Positions 16,848 through 26,246 are shown, counted from the stretch's first letter. The stretch is 64,000 bases of DNA from Paracoccus zhejiangensis (GCF_002847445.1 NZ_CP025430.1:1-64000); one strand, 5' to 3'. Made by a program: numbers and translations. The notes: a model not told the origin generated them from the sequence alone.

Positions 16848-18173
16848 ATGGCGCGTAAACTGAAAATCGCGATCGTCGATGACGAGCCCGACATGCGGGA
16901 ATCGATCAGCCAGTGGCTGGTGCTGTCAGGCTTCCAGACCGAGACCTATGCCAGTGCCGAGGATGCGCTGAAGGTCATCGGTGCCGACTGGCCGGGCGTG
17001 GTTGTCACGGATATCCGGATGCCGGGCATGGACGGGATGACCTTCCTCAAGCGGCTGATGGGGCTCGACTCGGGCCTGCCGGTCATCATGATCACCGGAC
17101 ATGGCGATGTGCCGATGGCCGTCGAGGCGATGCGGCTTGGCGCCATGGACTTCATGGAAAAGCCCTTCAACCCCGACCGCATGACCGAGCTGGCCAAGAA
17201 GGCCACGCAGTCGCGCCGCCTGACGCTGGACAATCGCGCCCTACGCCGCGACCTGTCCGAAGGCCAGCAGGTCATGTCCAAGCTGATCGGCACCAGCCCG
17301 GTGATGGAGCGGCTGCGCGAGGATATCCTGGATCTGGGGCAGGCCGATGGTCATGTGCTGATCGACGGCGAGACCGGCACCGGCAAGACGCTGGTGGCGC
17401 ACGCGCTGCACGCGGTCGGGCCGCGGGCGTCGAAGAAGTTCGTGCCGGTTTCCTGCGCGGCCTATAATGACGAGGCGCTGGCCTCGCGGCTGTTCGGCCC
17501 GCTGGAAAACGGCGTGCCGGCGGTCGAGGAGGCACGGGGCGGGACGCTGTGCCTCGAGGATGTCGAGGCGCTGTCCGAACCGCTGCAGGCGCGGCTGCTG
17601 GCCTTCATCAGCGAGCAGGGGACCCCGGCCGAGACCCGGATCATCGCCATCTCGAACGCGCGGGGCGAGGGGCGCAAGGCCGAGGATTCGCTGCGCCCCG
17701 ACCTGTTCTATCGTCTCTCGGCGCTGAAGATCACACTGCCGCCGCTGCGGGCGCGGGGCGAGGATATTCTTGCCCTCTTCACTCGGATGACCGAGCAGTT
17801 CAGCGAGGAATATGGCTGCGAGCCGCCGCAGGTGAACGCGCAGGAGGCCGCGCAGCTGCTGCAGGCGCCCTGGCCGGGGAATATCCGTCAGCTGATCAAC
17901 GTGGCCGAGCGGGCGGTGCTGCAGAACCGTCGCGGGTCCGGGTCGATTGCCTCGCTGCTGATGGCCGATGGCGATGACAACCAGCAGGCCACCACGACCG
18001 AGGGCAAGCCGCTGAAGGAATATGTCGAGAGCTTCGAGAAGATGCTGATCGACAATACCATGCGCCGCCACAAGGGCAGCATCGCCAGCGTCATGGAGGA
18101 GCTCTGCCTGCCGCGCCGGACGCTGAACGAGAAGATGGCGAAATACGGGCTGCAACGCGGGGATTATCTCTAG
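16848..18173 (+). CDS. dctD: DctD-like response regulator with AAA+ domain lacking the GAFTGA loop
   Basis: 441 residues. The receiver domain (1-120) has phospho-Asp in VVTDIRMPG and the switch Lys in MEKPFNP. The AAA+ domain has Walker A GETGTGKT. The segment that should carry GAFTGA reads LFGPLENGVPAVEEARGG, and Walker B is altered (TLCLEDVE). R-finger region: RPDLFYRLS. A Fis-type HTH lies at the C-terminus (IASVMEELCLPRRTLNEKM). GAFTGA contacts sigma-54, so this protein may activate or repress without sigma-54. It lies 24 bases after the kinase gene. Confidence 0.87.
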   Translation: MARKLKIAIVDDEPDMRESISQWLVLSGFQTETYASAEDALKVIGADWPGVVVTDIRMPGMDGMTFLKRLMGLDSGLPVIMITGHGDVPMAVEAMRLGAMDFMEKPFNPDRMTELAKKATQSRRLTLDNRALRRDLSEGQQVMSKLIGTSPVMERLREDILDLGQADGHVLIDGETGTGKTLVAHALHAVGPRASKKFVPVSCAAYNDEALASRLFGPLENGVPAVEEARGGTLCLEDVEALSEPLQARLLAFISEQGTPAETRIIAISNARGEGRKAEDSLRPDLFYRLSALKITLPPLRARGEDILALFTRMTEQFSEEYGCEPPQVNAQEAAQLLQAPWPGNIRQLINVAERAVLQNRRGSGSIASLLMADGDDNQQATTTEGKPLKEYVESFEKMLIDNTMRRHKGSIASVMEELCLPRRTLNEKMAKYGLQRGDYL

Positions 18174-18192
18174 GCGCTCAACCGGTCGGCAA

Positions 18193-18226
18193 TGAAAAAC
18201 GGCGGCCCCGAGGGGTCGCCGTTTCT
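18193..18226. terminator. Bidirectional terminator between dctD and the convergent gene
   Basis: AAACGGCGGCCCC and GGGGTCGCCGTTT form a 13-bp stem with one wobble position. On the minus strand it is followed by TTTTTC, a good terminator for the gene ending at 18246. On the plus strand it lies 23 bases after dctD with GTTTCTG. Confidence 0.75.
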
Positions 18227-18245
18227 GCTTGGGGGGGGATCGGGC

Positions 18246-19403
18246 TCAGACGAAGGCGAAGCTGTCGCCGTTCAACTCGAGCACGTAGTTTGCCTCGGTA
18301 TGGCCAGCGATGTCGGTGTTGTCGTCAAGGATATGATCCTGGTCGCTGAACACGGTCCAAGGCAGATCATCCGCCGCCTCAGGATCGAGCGGATTGTTTT
18401 GGGCGAAATCCGGGATGTTGTAGTTGGCTTTATCGCCGTGGCAATCTGTCACGATCACGGACTTGAGGATGTCGCTGCGGTCGATGAATGGGTCTTGCTC
18501 GACCAGCATGGCGACAATCTGGTCCAGATAGGCATCCGGATCTTCGCCCATCTCGGCAGGAACGTCGATGCTGACGGTGTAATACCAGTCGCCGCTGGTA
18601 TCGCCGGGAGTAGGTTGATAGCCGCCGTTGCCGTCATCAACATTGTAGAACGACAAGGTGAGATTGGTGATCTGGGCGTCCTGCATCTCGATCTTGCCGG
18701 CGACATCCGGGCCGTCCAGCGGGCGGTCGCAGAGGTCGGGCGGCTCGGGCTGGCAGACTTCACCAGTGCCGGCCAGCTTCAGGCTGCCCTCGCGGTTCTC
18801 CCCGACGCTGGTGGCGCGGATGCCGATTTCAGAATTGGCCAGCTGATCTAGGCTGGTGACCTTCAGCGCGCTCAGCGACACGGTAACGGTGCCCGAGGTG
18901 TTGTCGGCATCGTTGCCGCCAACGCTGCCGAGGGCCTTGGCATAGTCGAAACCGTTCAGCTTGTCGCCGTCGGTATCCGAGCCGTTCATGTTGTTGCTGT
19001 TGGTCCCGACCTTGGTGATCGATCCGCCATCGTTGTTCACGTCGATGAAGAAGCCGTTCAGGTCGGCTTTCCCGCTGATCAGCTCATAGTTGAACACGAC
19101 ATTGTCGCCAACGATCGTCGCGATGACCTCAATGGTCACGCCGCCGGAGCTCAGAACCCATTTGGCAAAGGAATCAGTAGGGGTGGGTTCGGTCACAGTG
19201 CTTCCTCCATTATGGTCTTGCCCGCCATGGTCTTGGCCACCGTGATCGCCGGGGGTGTTGTGGTCCTGATCCTTGCCGCCATGACCCTTCCCGGGGTCAC
19301 GCTCACGACCGTGAGCGTCGCCCCGGTGGTCGAAACGATCATTGCGGTCTTCATGACGGTCGGATTTGCCGTTTCCTCGGCTGGGCTTGCCGGACTTACT
19401 CAT
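18246..19403 (-). CDS. Hypothetical acidic protein with Asp/Gly/His-rich N-terminus, possible type I secretion substrate
   Basis: 385 residues from ATG 19403. Residues 1-70 are very rich in Gly, His, Asp, Lys and Arg, with GGQDHGGQDH repeats. The rest is acidic and beta-rich (FFIDVNNDGGSIT, DTDGDKLNGFDYAKAL, WYYTVSIDVPAEMG), with several Asp/Asn runs that could bind calcium. There is no Sec signal and no membrane segment. The extreme C-terminus ELNGDSFAFV is an acidic residue followed by hydrophobic residues, as in some type I secretion signals. I do not recognise a family. Export by the 8028/9740 system is an inference from composition and proximity only. Confidence 0.65.
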   Translation of the reverse strand: MSKSGKPSRGNGKSDRHEDRNDRFDHRGDAHGRERDPGKGHGGKDQDHNTPGDHGGQDHGGQDHNGGSTVTEPTPTDSFAKWVLSSGGVTIEVIATIVGDNVVFNYELISGKADLNGFFIDVNNDGGSITKVGTNSNNMNGSDTDGDKLNGFDYAKALGSVGGNDADNTSGTVTVSLSALKVTSLDQLANSEIGIRATSVGENREGSLKLAGTGEVCQPEPPDLCDRPLDGPDVAGKIEMQDAQITNLTLSFYNVDDGNGGYQPTPGDTSGDWYYTVSIDVPAEMGEDPDAYLDQIVAMLVEQDPFIDRSDILKSVIVTDCHGDKANYNIPDFAQNNPLDPEAADDLPWTVFSDQDHILDDNTDIAGHTEANYVLELNGDSFAFV

Positions 19404-19745
19404 TAACTTAGCCTTTACTAAACAACTGTCTCCCAAAATATCGGCGAAATATGGCCGATCAACCTGTCTAAAAGTTAGCGAGCTCAACTATTAAATTATC
19501 TATTTTTATCAATATGATACTTAGATCCCGTGTGCAGCTTCTGGCTCTCGCATCGCCATGACTCAGCCAAAATCCGCAAAATTCAATCATAGCGTGTGAA
19601 AAATGGACCGTTTCACGCATTTCTTGTGCGGCCTATGGTCGCGCGATCTGCAGACAGCATCGCCCTCGCAAGCGCCAGCGATTGCAGCCTTGCACCGATG
19701 GGCGTCGGGCGGTAACTGCGGCTGACAGCAGACAAGGCCGCAGAT
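19404..19745. other. Intergenic region between divergent 19403 gene and metZ
   Basis: 342 bases. An AT-rich stretch (about 19404-19540) probably carries the minus-strand promoter. An imperfect hairpin near 19592-19619 (GCGTGTGAAA...TTTCACGC) could be part of the metZ leader. I looked for a SAM-II riboswitch, common before metZ in Alphaproteobacteria, and did not find its conserved segments. Confidence 0.5.
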
Positions 19746-20930
19746 ATGACCGAAACGCCCAAGAATGCCGCCCATCCCCGAACCCGCGCCGTGCATCACG
19801 GCACGCGCCGAAGCCAGTATGGCGAGATGGCCGAGGCGATCTTCCTGACCCAGGGCTTTGTCTATGACAGTGCCGAGCAGGCCGAGGCGCGGTTCATCGA
19901 GACCGGCCCGGACGAGTTCATCTATGCCCGCTATGGCAACCCCACCAGCCGCATGTTCGAGGACCGGATCGCCGCGCTGGAAGGGACCGAGGATGCCTTT
20001 GCCACCGCCTCGGGCATGGCCGCGGTGAACGGTGCGCTGTTTTCCATGTGCGCCCCGGGCGATCACATCGTCGCCTCGCGGGCACTCTTCGGCTCCTGCC
20101 TCTTTGTCCTGGACCTGCTGGCCAAGTTCGGGGTCGAGGTGACTTACGTCAACGGGACCGATCTCGATCAATGGCGCGCGGCGCTGCGGCCCGGCACCAA
20201 GGCGGTGTTCTTCGAGTCGGTGTCGAATCCAGGCCTCGAGGTGATCGACATGAAGGGCGTGGCCGAACTGGCCCATGCGGTCGGCGCGCTGGTGGTGGTG
20301 GACAATGTCTTTGCCACGCCGGTCTTTTCCCGCGCGGTCGAGCAGGGCGCCGATGTTGTGGTCTATTCGGCCACCAAGCATATCGATGGCGGCGGCCGGG
20401 CGCTGGCCGGGGTCATCTGCGGCACCCGCGACTACATCCGCAAGGTGGTCGAGCCCTATCTGAAACATACCGGCGGCGCCATCAGCCCGTTCCACAGCTG
20501 GATCATGCTGAACGGATTGGCGACCATGGATCTTCGGGTTCGGGCGCAGGCCGAAAGTGCCATGACCATCGCCAAGGCGCTGCAGGGTCATCGCAAGCTG
20601 AAGCGCGTCATCTATCCGGGCCTGCCCGACCATCCGCAGCACGCGCTGGCGATGGAGCAGATGGGCAGCGGCGGCACCATGCTGGCGCTGGAGATCGAGG
20701 GCGGCAAGGATGCGGCCTTCGCGGCGCTGAACCGGCTGCGGCTGATCAGCATCTCGAACAACCTCGGCGATGCCAAGTCGATCGTCACCCATCCGGCCAC
20801 GACCACGCATCAGCGCCTCAGCGATGCCGACAAGGCCTATCTGGGCATCACCCCGGGCCTGTTGCGCCTGTCGGTCGGACTTGAACATTCGGGTGACCTG
20901 ATCGACGATCTGCAGGCCGCGCTGCAATAG
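19746..20930 (+). CDS. metZ: O-succinylhomoserine sulfhydrylase
   Basis: 394 residues, Cys/Met metabolism PLP enzyme. It makes homocysteine from O-succinylhomoserine and sulfide. Markers: the metZ-typical start region TRAVHHGTRRSQYGEMAEAI, YARYGNPTSRMFEDR, the PLP Lys 211 in YSATKHIDGGGR, and GGTMLALEIEGG. It is a single gene, with folE2 following as a separate function. Confidence 0.93.
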   Translation: MTETPKNAAHPRTRAVHHGTRRSQYGEMAEAIFLTQGFVYDSAEQAEARFIETGPDEFIYARYGNPTSRMFEDRIAALEGTEDAFATASGMAAVNGALFSMCAPGDHIVASRALFGSCLFVLDLLAKFGVEVTYVNGTDLDQWRAALRPGTKAVFFESVSNPGLEVIDMKGVAELAHAVGALVVVDNVFATPVFSRAVEQGADVVVYSATKHIDGGGRALAGVICGTRDYIRKVVEPYLKHTGGAISPFHSWIMLNGLATMDLRVRAQAESAMTIAKALQGHRKLKRVIYPGLPDHPQHALAMEQMGSGGTMLALEIEGGKDAAFAALNRLRLISISNNLGDAKSIVTHPATTTHQRLSDADKAYLGITPGLLRLSVGLEHSGDLIDDLQAALQ

Positions 20931-20967
20931 GGCGCGGTCGGACACTTGCGCCCGACAAAAATCATTT

Positions 20968-20987
20968 GGGATCGGGCCACCGATCCC
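20968..20987 (+). terminator. Hairpin between metZ and folE2
   Basis: GGGATCGG-GCCA-CCGATCCC is a perfect 8-bp stem 37 bases after metZ. There is no T-run, so it may be a weak terminator or a leader structure of folE2. Confidence 0.4.
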
Positions 20988-21025
20988 CATATATGCCGCA
21001 GCCTTTCCCCCTGAAGGAGCCGAGC

Positions 21026-21988
21026 ATGACCGAGAACCGCCCCCTGATCCCGGCCTATCCGGCGCTGGCGCGCGACTATGACGCCGGTTTCACCGTCGAT
21101 GCCGCCTACAAGGCCAGCCTGCCCGACCTGCAGAACGGCCCGGCCAGCCTGATCGTCGGCGCGCACAAGCCGATCCAGCATGTCGGGATATCGAATTTCC
21201 GTCTGCCGATCCGCTATCAGCGGCGCGACGGGGGCGAGATCACGCTGGAAACCAGCGTCACCGGCACCGTCAGCCTCGAGGCGGGGCGCAAGGGCATCAA
21301 CATGAGCCGCATCATGCGGTCCTTCTACGCCCATTCGGAAAAGCAGTTCAGCCTGAAGGTGCTGGAAGCGGCGCTGGATGATTACCAGGCCGATCTGGAC
21401 GCGCTGGACGCCCGCATCCTGATGCGGCTGTCCTACCCGGTGCGGGTCGACTCGCTGCGCTCGGGCCTCTGGGGCTGGCAGTATTACGACATCTCGCAAG
21501 AGGTTGTGGAACAGCGCGGCCATCGCCTCAGGATCATGCATTTCGATTACGTCTATTCCTCGACCTGCCCCTGTTCGCTGGAACTGTCCGAACATGCGCG
21601 CGAGACCCGGGCCCGGCTGGCCACGCCGCATTCGCAGCGCTCGATCGCGCGGATCTCGGTGGTGATGAACGGGCCCGAGAAGATCTGGTTCGAGGATATG
21701 GTCGATCTCTGCCGCCGCGCCGTGCCGACCGAGACGCAGGTCATGGTCAAGCGCGAGGATGAACAGGCCTTTGCCGAGCTGAACGCCTCGAACCCGATCT
21801 TCGTCGAGGATGCGGTGCGGGCCTTTGCCCAGCAGCTGATGGATGATCCGCGCTATGGCGATTTCCGCGTCGTGGCCAGCCACCAGGAATCGCTACATTC
21901 CCATGATGCCGTCAGCGTGCTGACCGACGGTCCCACCTTCGAGCAGCACAGCCTCGACCCGGCACTGTTCGCGCGGCTGCGGGCCTGA
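21026..21988 (+). CDS. folE2: GTP cyclohydrolase FolE2 (type IB)
   Basis: 320 residues. Converts GTP to dihydroneopterin triphosphate, the first step of folate synthesis; it is the zinc-independent alternative to FolE. Markers: VGISNFRLPI, the STCPCSLELSEHAR metal/Cys motif and ASHQESLHSHDA near the C-terminus. ATG 21026 is preceded by GAAGGAG; an upstream in-frame start lacks this. Confidence 0.95.
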   Translation: MTENRPLIPAYPALARDYDAGFTVDAAYKASLPDLQNGPASLIVGAHKPIQHVGISNFRLPIRYQRRDGGEITLETSVTGTVSLEAGRKGINMSRIMRSFYAHSEKQFSLKVLEAALDDYQADLDALDARILMRLSYPVRVDSLRSGLWGWQYYDISQEVVEQRGHRLRIMHFDYVYSSTCPCSLELSEHARETRARLATPHSQRSIARISVVMNGPEKIWFEDMVDLCRRAVPTETQVMVKREDEQAFAELNASNPIFVEDAVRAFAQQLMDDPRYGDFRVVASHQESLHSHDAVSVLTDGPTFEQHSLDPALFARLRA

Positions 21989-22008
21989 GCCACAGCCGCG
22001 CGCCGGCC

Positions 22009-22830
22009 TTACTCGGATGCGGCCGGGACCGAGGTCTCGGTGATCGGGATGATCGACAGGGCGTAGATCCCGCCGCTCTCGTCAAGGCTGGTCAGGTTGA
22101 CGCAATAGCTGCCATCGGTGCTGACCGGGGCCAGTTCCAGCTTGCTGTTGGTATCACCGCCGCCATCGTCATCCTCGGAAATCACCTGCCCGATGCCGTC
22201 CTCGAGCGTCAGGTAGGTGTCGAAGATCGGGCTACGTGCCTCGATCCGCACGCCGGTTCCGGCGGCGACGTTCAGGGCAATGCTGGCCTTGGCCGACAGC
22301 TGGTCGCTGGTGATGATCTCGTCGCTGCCAGCCTTGATCTCGACCGGTTCGCCGGCGGTCCTGATGCAAGCATCGGGCGGCGGGGCCGGGGTGATCGAGA
22401 CCGGGACCACGGCATCGGTCTCGGCGAAATTGACGACGGTATCGACCTGCAGGCAATAGTTGCCCGGCTGCAGGCGGCTGACGATGCGGGCATTGGTATC
22501 GCCGCCACCGTCATCGTCCGAGGCGACGATCTGGCCCTTGTCGCCGAAGAGGATCAGCGTGGTGTCGACGCTGCCCGAATCGGCCAGCATGGTCAGCGCG
22601 ACCGGTGCGGTAATGCCCAGTTCGATATAGCGTGGCTCGTTGCGCCGCAGCTGGACGAAGGCGCCGGTGACATCCTCGGGCTGCTTGTCAAAGCTGAGGC
22701 TTTGCGCGGTCAGCGCGGCGGGCTGGCCGCAGAGGCCGGTGGCCGGACTCGCGCTCTCCTGTGCCTCGGCAGCACCGAAGCCGCAGGTCACGGCAGCGGC
22801 GGCAAGCAGCAACGGTCTGAATTCTCGCAT
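22009..22830 (-). CDS. Exported protein with two PPC-type repeat domains
   Basis: 273 residues from ATG 22830, giving a signal peptide (MREFRPLLLAAAAVTCGFG, cleavage near AEAQE). Two internal repeats follow, each with a beta-rich segment and the acidic motif DDDGGGDTN, then a Gly/Tyr-Cys strand (GNYCLQV, GSYCVNL). This pattern fits bacterial pre-peptidase C-terminal (PPC) domains. Two Cys per repeat could form disulfides in the periplasm. No catalytic domain is attached. Convergent with folE2. Confidence 0.75.
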   Translation of the reverse strand: MREFRPLLLAAAAVTCGFGAAEAQESASPATGLCGQPAALTAQSLSFDKQPEDVTGAFVQLRRNEPRYIELGITAPVALTMLADSGSVDTTLILFGDKGQIVASDDDGGGDTNARIVSRLQPGNYCLQVDTVVNFAETDAVVPVSITPAPPPDACIRTAGEPVEIKAGSDEIITSDQLSAKASIALNVAAGTGVRIEARSPIFDTYLTLEDGIGQVISEDDDGGGDTNSKLELAPVSTDGSYCVNLTSLDESGGIYALSIIPITETSVPAASE

Positions 22831-23000
22831 GGAAACCCCTGAATGATCGTGACGCATGACCCATGTGCTGGCCCGGAACGGGGGACAGGTCAAGCGGGCT
22901 CTGGGTCGCGGGCGGGGCAGGTGGGGTATTTCTGTGGGTGGCGGGAACGGAATGTGAACACGCCCTTCCCATGCGGGGCCTTCGCGTTTATGTTCCGGTC

Positions 23001-25442
23001 ATGAGCCAGTTCGACGATCAGGATGCCTTCGAGGCTGCCGTGCCGCTGTCGCAACGCGCCTTGTCGGCGCGTCCTGCCCCCTATCTGGAAGGGCTGAACG
23101 CCGCGCAGCGCGAGGCGGTCGAGGCGCTGGACGGGCCGGTCTTGATGCTGGCCGGGGCAGGGACGGGCAAAACCCGCGCCCTGACCACGCGGATCGCGCA
23201 TCTGCTGCTGCTGGGCAAGGCGCGGCCGGGACAGATCCTTGCCGTGACCTTCACCAACAAGGCCGCGCGCGAGATGAAGAACCGGGTCGGTCGGCTCTTG
23301 GGCGAGGCGGTCGAGGGCATGCCCTGGCTTGGCACCTTCCACTCGATCAGCGTCAAGATCCTGCGCCGTCATGCCGAGTTGATCGGCCGGGACGGGCTGC
23401 ATCTGAAGCCCAGCTTCACCATTCTGGACACCGACGACCAGCTGCGGGTCCTTAAGCAGATCATCCAAGCCGAGGCCATAGACGAGAAAAAGTGGACTGC
23501 TCGGTGGATTGCGTCGCACATAGACAACTATAAGAACAGGTGCCTGCGCCCCGAGTCAGTCCCTGCGTCGGCAGATTTCACTGTCGAGCGCATACCAGGG
23601 AAATTTGTTACTAGAAAAGATGGTGGGCCCGGCCACGAATGTTCTGGAATAGAGCTATATAGGCAGTATCAGGACCGGCTGCTGGCGCTGAACGCGGTCG
23701 ATTTCGGCGACCTGCTGATGCATTGCGTGACCCTGTTCCAGGCGCATCCGGACGTGCTGAAGCAATGGCAGGACCGCTTCCGCTATATTCTTGTGGACGA
23801 GTATCAGGACACCAATATCGCGCAGTACATGTGGCTGCGGCTGCTGGCGCAGGCGCATCGCAACATCTGCTGCGTGGGGGATGACGACCAGTCGATCTAT
23901 GGCTGGCGGGGGGCCGAGGTCGGCAATATCCTGCGGTTCGAGCAGGATTTCCCCGGCGCGCGGGTGATCCGGCTGGAACAGAATTACCGCTCGACCCCGC
24001 ATATCCTCGCCGCTGCCTCGGGGCTGATTGCGGCGAACAAGGGGCGCTTGGGCAAGACGCTGTGGACCGATGCCGAGGACGAGGGCGAGCGGGTGCGCCT
24101 GATCGGCCATTGGGACAGCGAGGCGGAGGCGCGCTGGATCGGCGAGGAGATCGAGAGCTTTCAGGGCGGCCATCGCGCCAGTATCGGCCGGGTCAGCCTG
24201 AACGATATTGCCATCCTCGTCCGCGCCAGCCACCAGATGCGGGCCTTCGAGGACCGCTTCATGACCATCGGTCTGCCCTATCGCGTCATCGGCGGCCCGC
24301 GCTTCTACGAGCGGCAGGAAATTCGTGATGCCATGGCCTATTTCCGGCTGGTGGTCAGCCCCGCCGACGACCTGGCCTTCGAGCGGATCGTGAATACGCC
24401 CAAGCGCGGTCTTGGCGACAAGGCGGTGCAGACCATTCAGACCGCTGCGCGGAACAATGGCGTCAATCTTCTGGAGGGCGCGCGGATCGTCGTCGAGGAC
24501 GGTCTGATCGGCGGCAAGGGCGGCGCGGCGCTGCGCGAATTCGTGAACGGGATCGGGCGCTGGCATGCCGATGTGCTGGACAGCACCGTCAGCCATGTCG
24601 AACTGGCCGAGCGGATTCTGGACGAATCCGGCTATACCGCCATGTGGCAGAACGAGAAATCCCCGGATGCGCCCGGGCGTCTCGACAACCTCAAGGAACT
24701 GGTCAAGGCGCTGGAAGAGTTCGACAATCTTCAGGGCTTCCTCGAACATGTAGCGCTGGTGATGGACCGCGACGAGGGCGAGGTGTCGGAAGAGGTCAGC
24801 ATCATGACCCTGCACGGCGCCAAGGGGCTGGAATTCCCGATCGTCTTCCTGCCGGGGTGGGAGGACGGGCTGTTCCCGAGCCAGCGCGCCATGGACGAAA
24901 GCGGCACCCGCGGGCTCGAGGAGGAACGCCGGCTGGCCTATGTCGGCATCACCCGGGCCGAGCGCCTGGCGACCATCAGCTTTGCCGGCAACCGTCGGCT
25001 CTACGGGCAATGGCAAAGCTCGATGCCCTCGCGCTTCGTCGATGAACTGCCAGAGGATCATGTCGAGGTGCTGACCCCGCCGGGCCTCTATGGCGGCGGC
25101 TACGGCGCGGCGATGGCCTTTGCCGGCGCCAATGGCGGCACTGACATGCACCAGCGCGCCGCCCATGCCGATGTTTACAACTCGCCGGGCTGGAAGCGGA
25201 TGCAGGCCAATGCCACCCTGCGCAAGCCGCCGGTGCAACGCACGCCGGTCATCATCGATGCCGAGCCGGCGGCGGGCTATGCCGTGGGTGACCGGGTGTT
25301 CCACCAGAAATTCGGCAATGGCACGGTGATGGGCATCGCCGAGGATACGCTGACGGTGCAGTTCCCCACCGGCTTCAAGACCATCAAGGCCGCCTATCTG
25401 CAGCCCTCGGGTAGCGCGGGCGGGGATGACGTGCCGTTCTGA
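23001..25442 (+). CDS. uvrD: ATP-dependent DNA helicase UvrD/PcrA
   Basis: 813 residues. SF1A 3'-5' helicase acting in nucleotide excision and mismatch repair. Motifs: LNAAQREAVEA (Q-motif), GAGTGKTRAL (Walker A), TFTNKAAREMKNR, VDEYQDTN (Walker B), GDDDQSIYGWRGA, QNYRSTPHI, TLHGAKGLEFP and VGITRAERLA. A C-terminal Tudor-like tail (VGDRVFHQKFGNGTV) is present. Codons 160-223 (23478-23670) use AGA/AGG, ATA, CTA and TCA, unlike the rest of the gene, though the protein still matches the family there. Confidence 0.95.
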   Translation: MSQFDDQDAFEAAVPLSQRALSARPAPYLEGLNAAQREAVEALDGPVLMLAGAGTGKTRALTTRIAHLLLLGKARPGQILAVTFTNKAAREMKNRVGRLLGEAVEGMPWLGTFHSISVKILRRHAELIGRDGLHLKPSFTILDTDDQLRVLKQIIQAEAIDEKKWTARWIASHIDNYKNRCLRPESVPASADFTVERIPGKFVTRKDGGPGHECSGIELYRQYQDRLLALNAVDFGDLLMHCVTLFQAHPDVLKQWQDRFRYILVDEYQDTNIAQYMWLRLLAQAHRNICCVGDDDQSIYGWRGAEVGNILRFEQDFPGARVIRLEQNYRSTPHILAAASGLIAANKGRLGKTLWTDAEDEGERVRLIGHWDSEAEARWIGEEIESFQGGHRASIGRVSLNDIAILVRASHQMRAFEDRFMTIGLPYRVIGGPRFYERQEIRDAMAYFRLVVSPADDLAFERIVNTPKRGLGDKAVQTIQTAARNNGVNLLEGARIVVEDGLIGGKGGAALREFVNGIGRWHADVLDSTVSHVELAERILDESGYTAMWQNEKSPDAPGRLDNLKELVKALEEFDNLQGFLEHVALVMDRDEGEVSEEVSIMTLHGAKGLEFPIVFLPGWEDGLFPSQRAMDESGTRGLEEERRLAYVGITRAERLATISFAGNRRLYGQWQSSMPSRFVDELPEDHVEVLTPPGLYGGGYGAAMAFAGANGGTDMHQRAAHADVYNSPGWKRMQANATLRKPPVQRTPVIIDAEPAAGYAVGDRVFHQKFGNGTVMGIAEDTLTVQFPTGFKTIKAAYLQPSGSAGGDDVPF

Positions 25443-25451
25443 GCCGCGCGG

Positions 25452-26246
25452 CTATTGCACGCCGCCCCGCACGCCCTTTCCAATCGCATCCTCCAGCCGC
25501 CGCGCCTCGCGGTCGAGACCCCAGGGCGGGTTGATGACGAACATGCCAGAGCCGACCATGTTGTGATCCGCCCGGACCGGCGGGAAGCGGATCTCTGACA
25601 CCAGCGCCTGCCGGTGATTCTGCTTCAGCCGCGTGAGCATCGGCAGATGCCGGTCATCGGTCAGGATCGGGTACCACAGCGCGATTGCCCCGACATTCCA
25701 CTTGCGCACGATCTGGTCGATCTGGCGCGGAATCTCCTCGTACTCGGTCTTCACCTCGTAGCTGGGATCGATCAGCATGAAGCCCCGCCGCGGTGTCGGC
25801 GGGCACAGCGACTGCGCCACCTGGAAACCGTCGCGGCGGTGAATGGTGGCGAAGCCCGCCACCCAGGACAGCGCCGCATGTTCGGCCGGGTGCAGCTCGG
25901 CCAGGTGGGCATTGTCGGATTTGCGCAGGAAATGCGCGGCGATCAGCGGTGAGCCGGGATAGGCGGCGCGGCCATGGGCGGCGCGGACGGCGGCCAGAAC
26001 CTGCAGGAAGGGATGGCCCGCCTGCAACCAGCTCTCGGCCTCGGCGCGCCGGATGCCCGCCGCCGCCTCGCCGGTCTTCTGCGCCTCGGCGCTGTCCAGC
26101 CGATAAAGGCCGCGCCCGGCATGGGTCTCGATATAGCTGAGCTGCTTGTCCTTGCGCGTCAGGTAATCCAGCGCCACCGCAAGCAGCGCGTGCTTGTGGA
26201 GATCGGCAAGGTTCCCGGCGTGATAGGCGTGCTGATAGCTGAGCAT
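25452..26246 (-). CDS. rlmJ: 23S rRNA (adenine(2030)-N6)-methyltransferase RlmJ
   Basis: 264 residues. Start chosen at the second of two ATGs so that the N-terminus is MLSYQHAYHAGN, as in E. coli RlmJ (MLSYRH). Markers: LHKHALLAVALDYL, YIETHAGRGLY and the catalytic LIDPSYE (DPPYE-type). It methylates 23S rRNA using S-adenosylmethionine. It lies just downstream of the terminator-like last hairpin of the small-RNA array, so part of its expression may come from read-through. Convergent with uvrD, 9 bases apart. Confidence 0.92.
   Translation of the reverse strand: MLSYQHAYHAGNLADLHKHALLAVALDYLTRKDKQLSYIETHAGRGLYRLDSAEAQKTGEAAAGIRRAEAESWLQAGHPFLQVLAAVRAAHGRAAYPGSPLIAAHFLRKSDNAHLAELHPAEHAALSWVAGFATIHRRDGFQVAQSLCPPTPRRGFMLIDPSYEVKTEYEEIPRQIDQIVRKWNVGAIALWYPILTDDRHLPMLTRLKQNHRQALVSEIRFPPVRADHNMVGSGMFVINPPWGLDREARRLEDAIGKGVRGGVQ

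Noticed and set aside
19580..19745. SAM-II riboswitch upstream of metZ
   Set aside because: Searched by eye for the conserved stem and GCUAAA-type segment; not present. Only an imperfect hairpin is visible.
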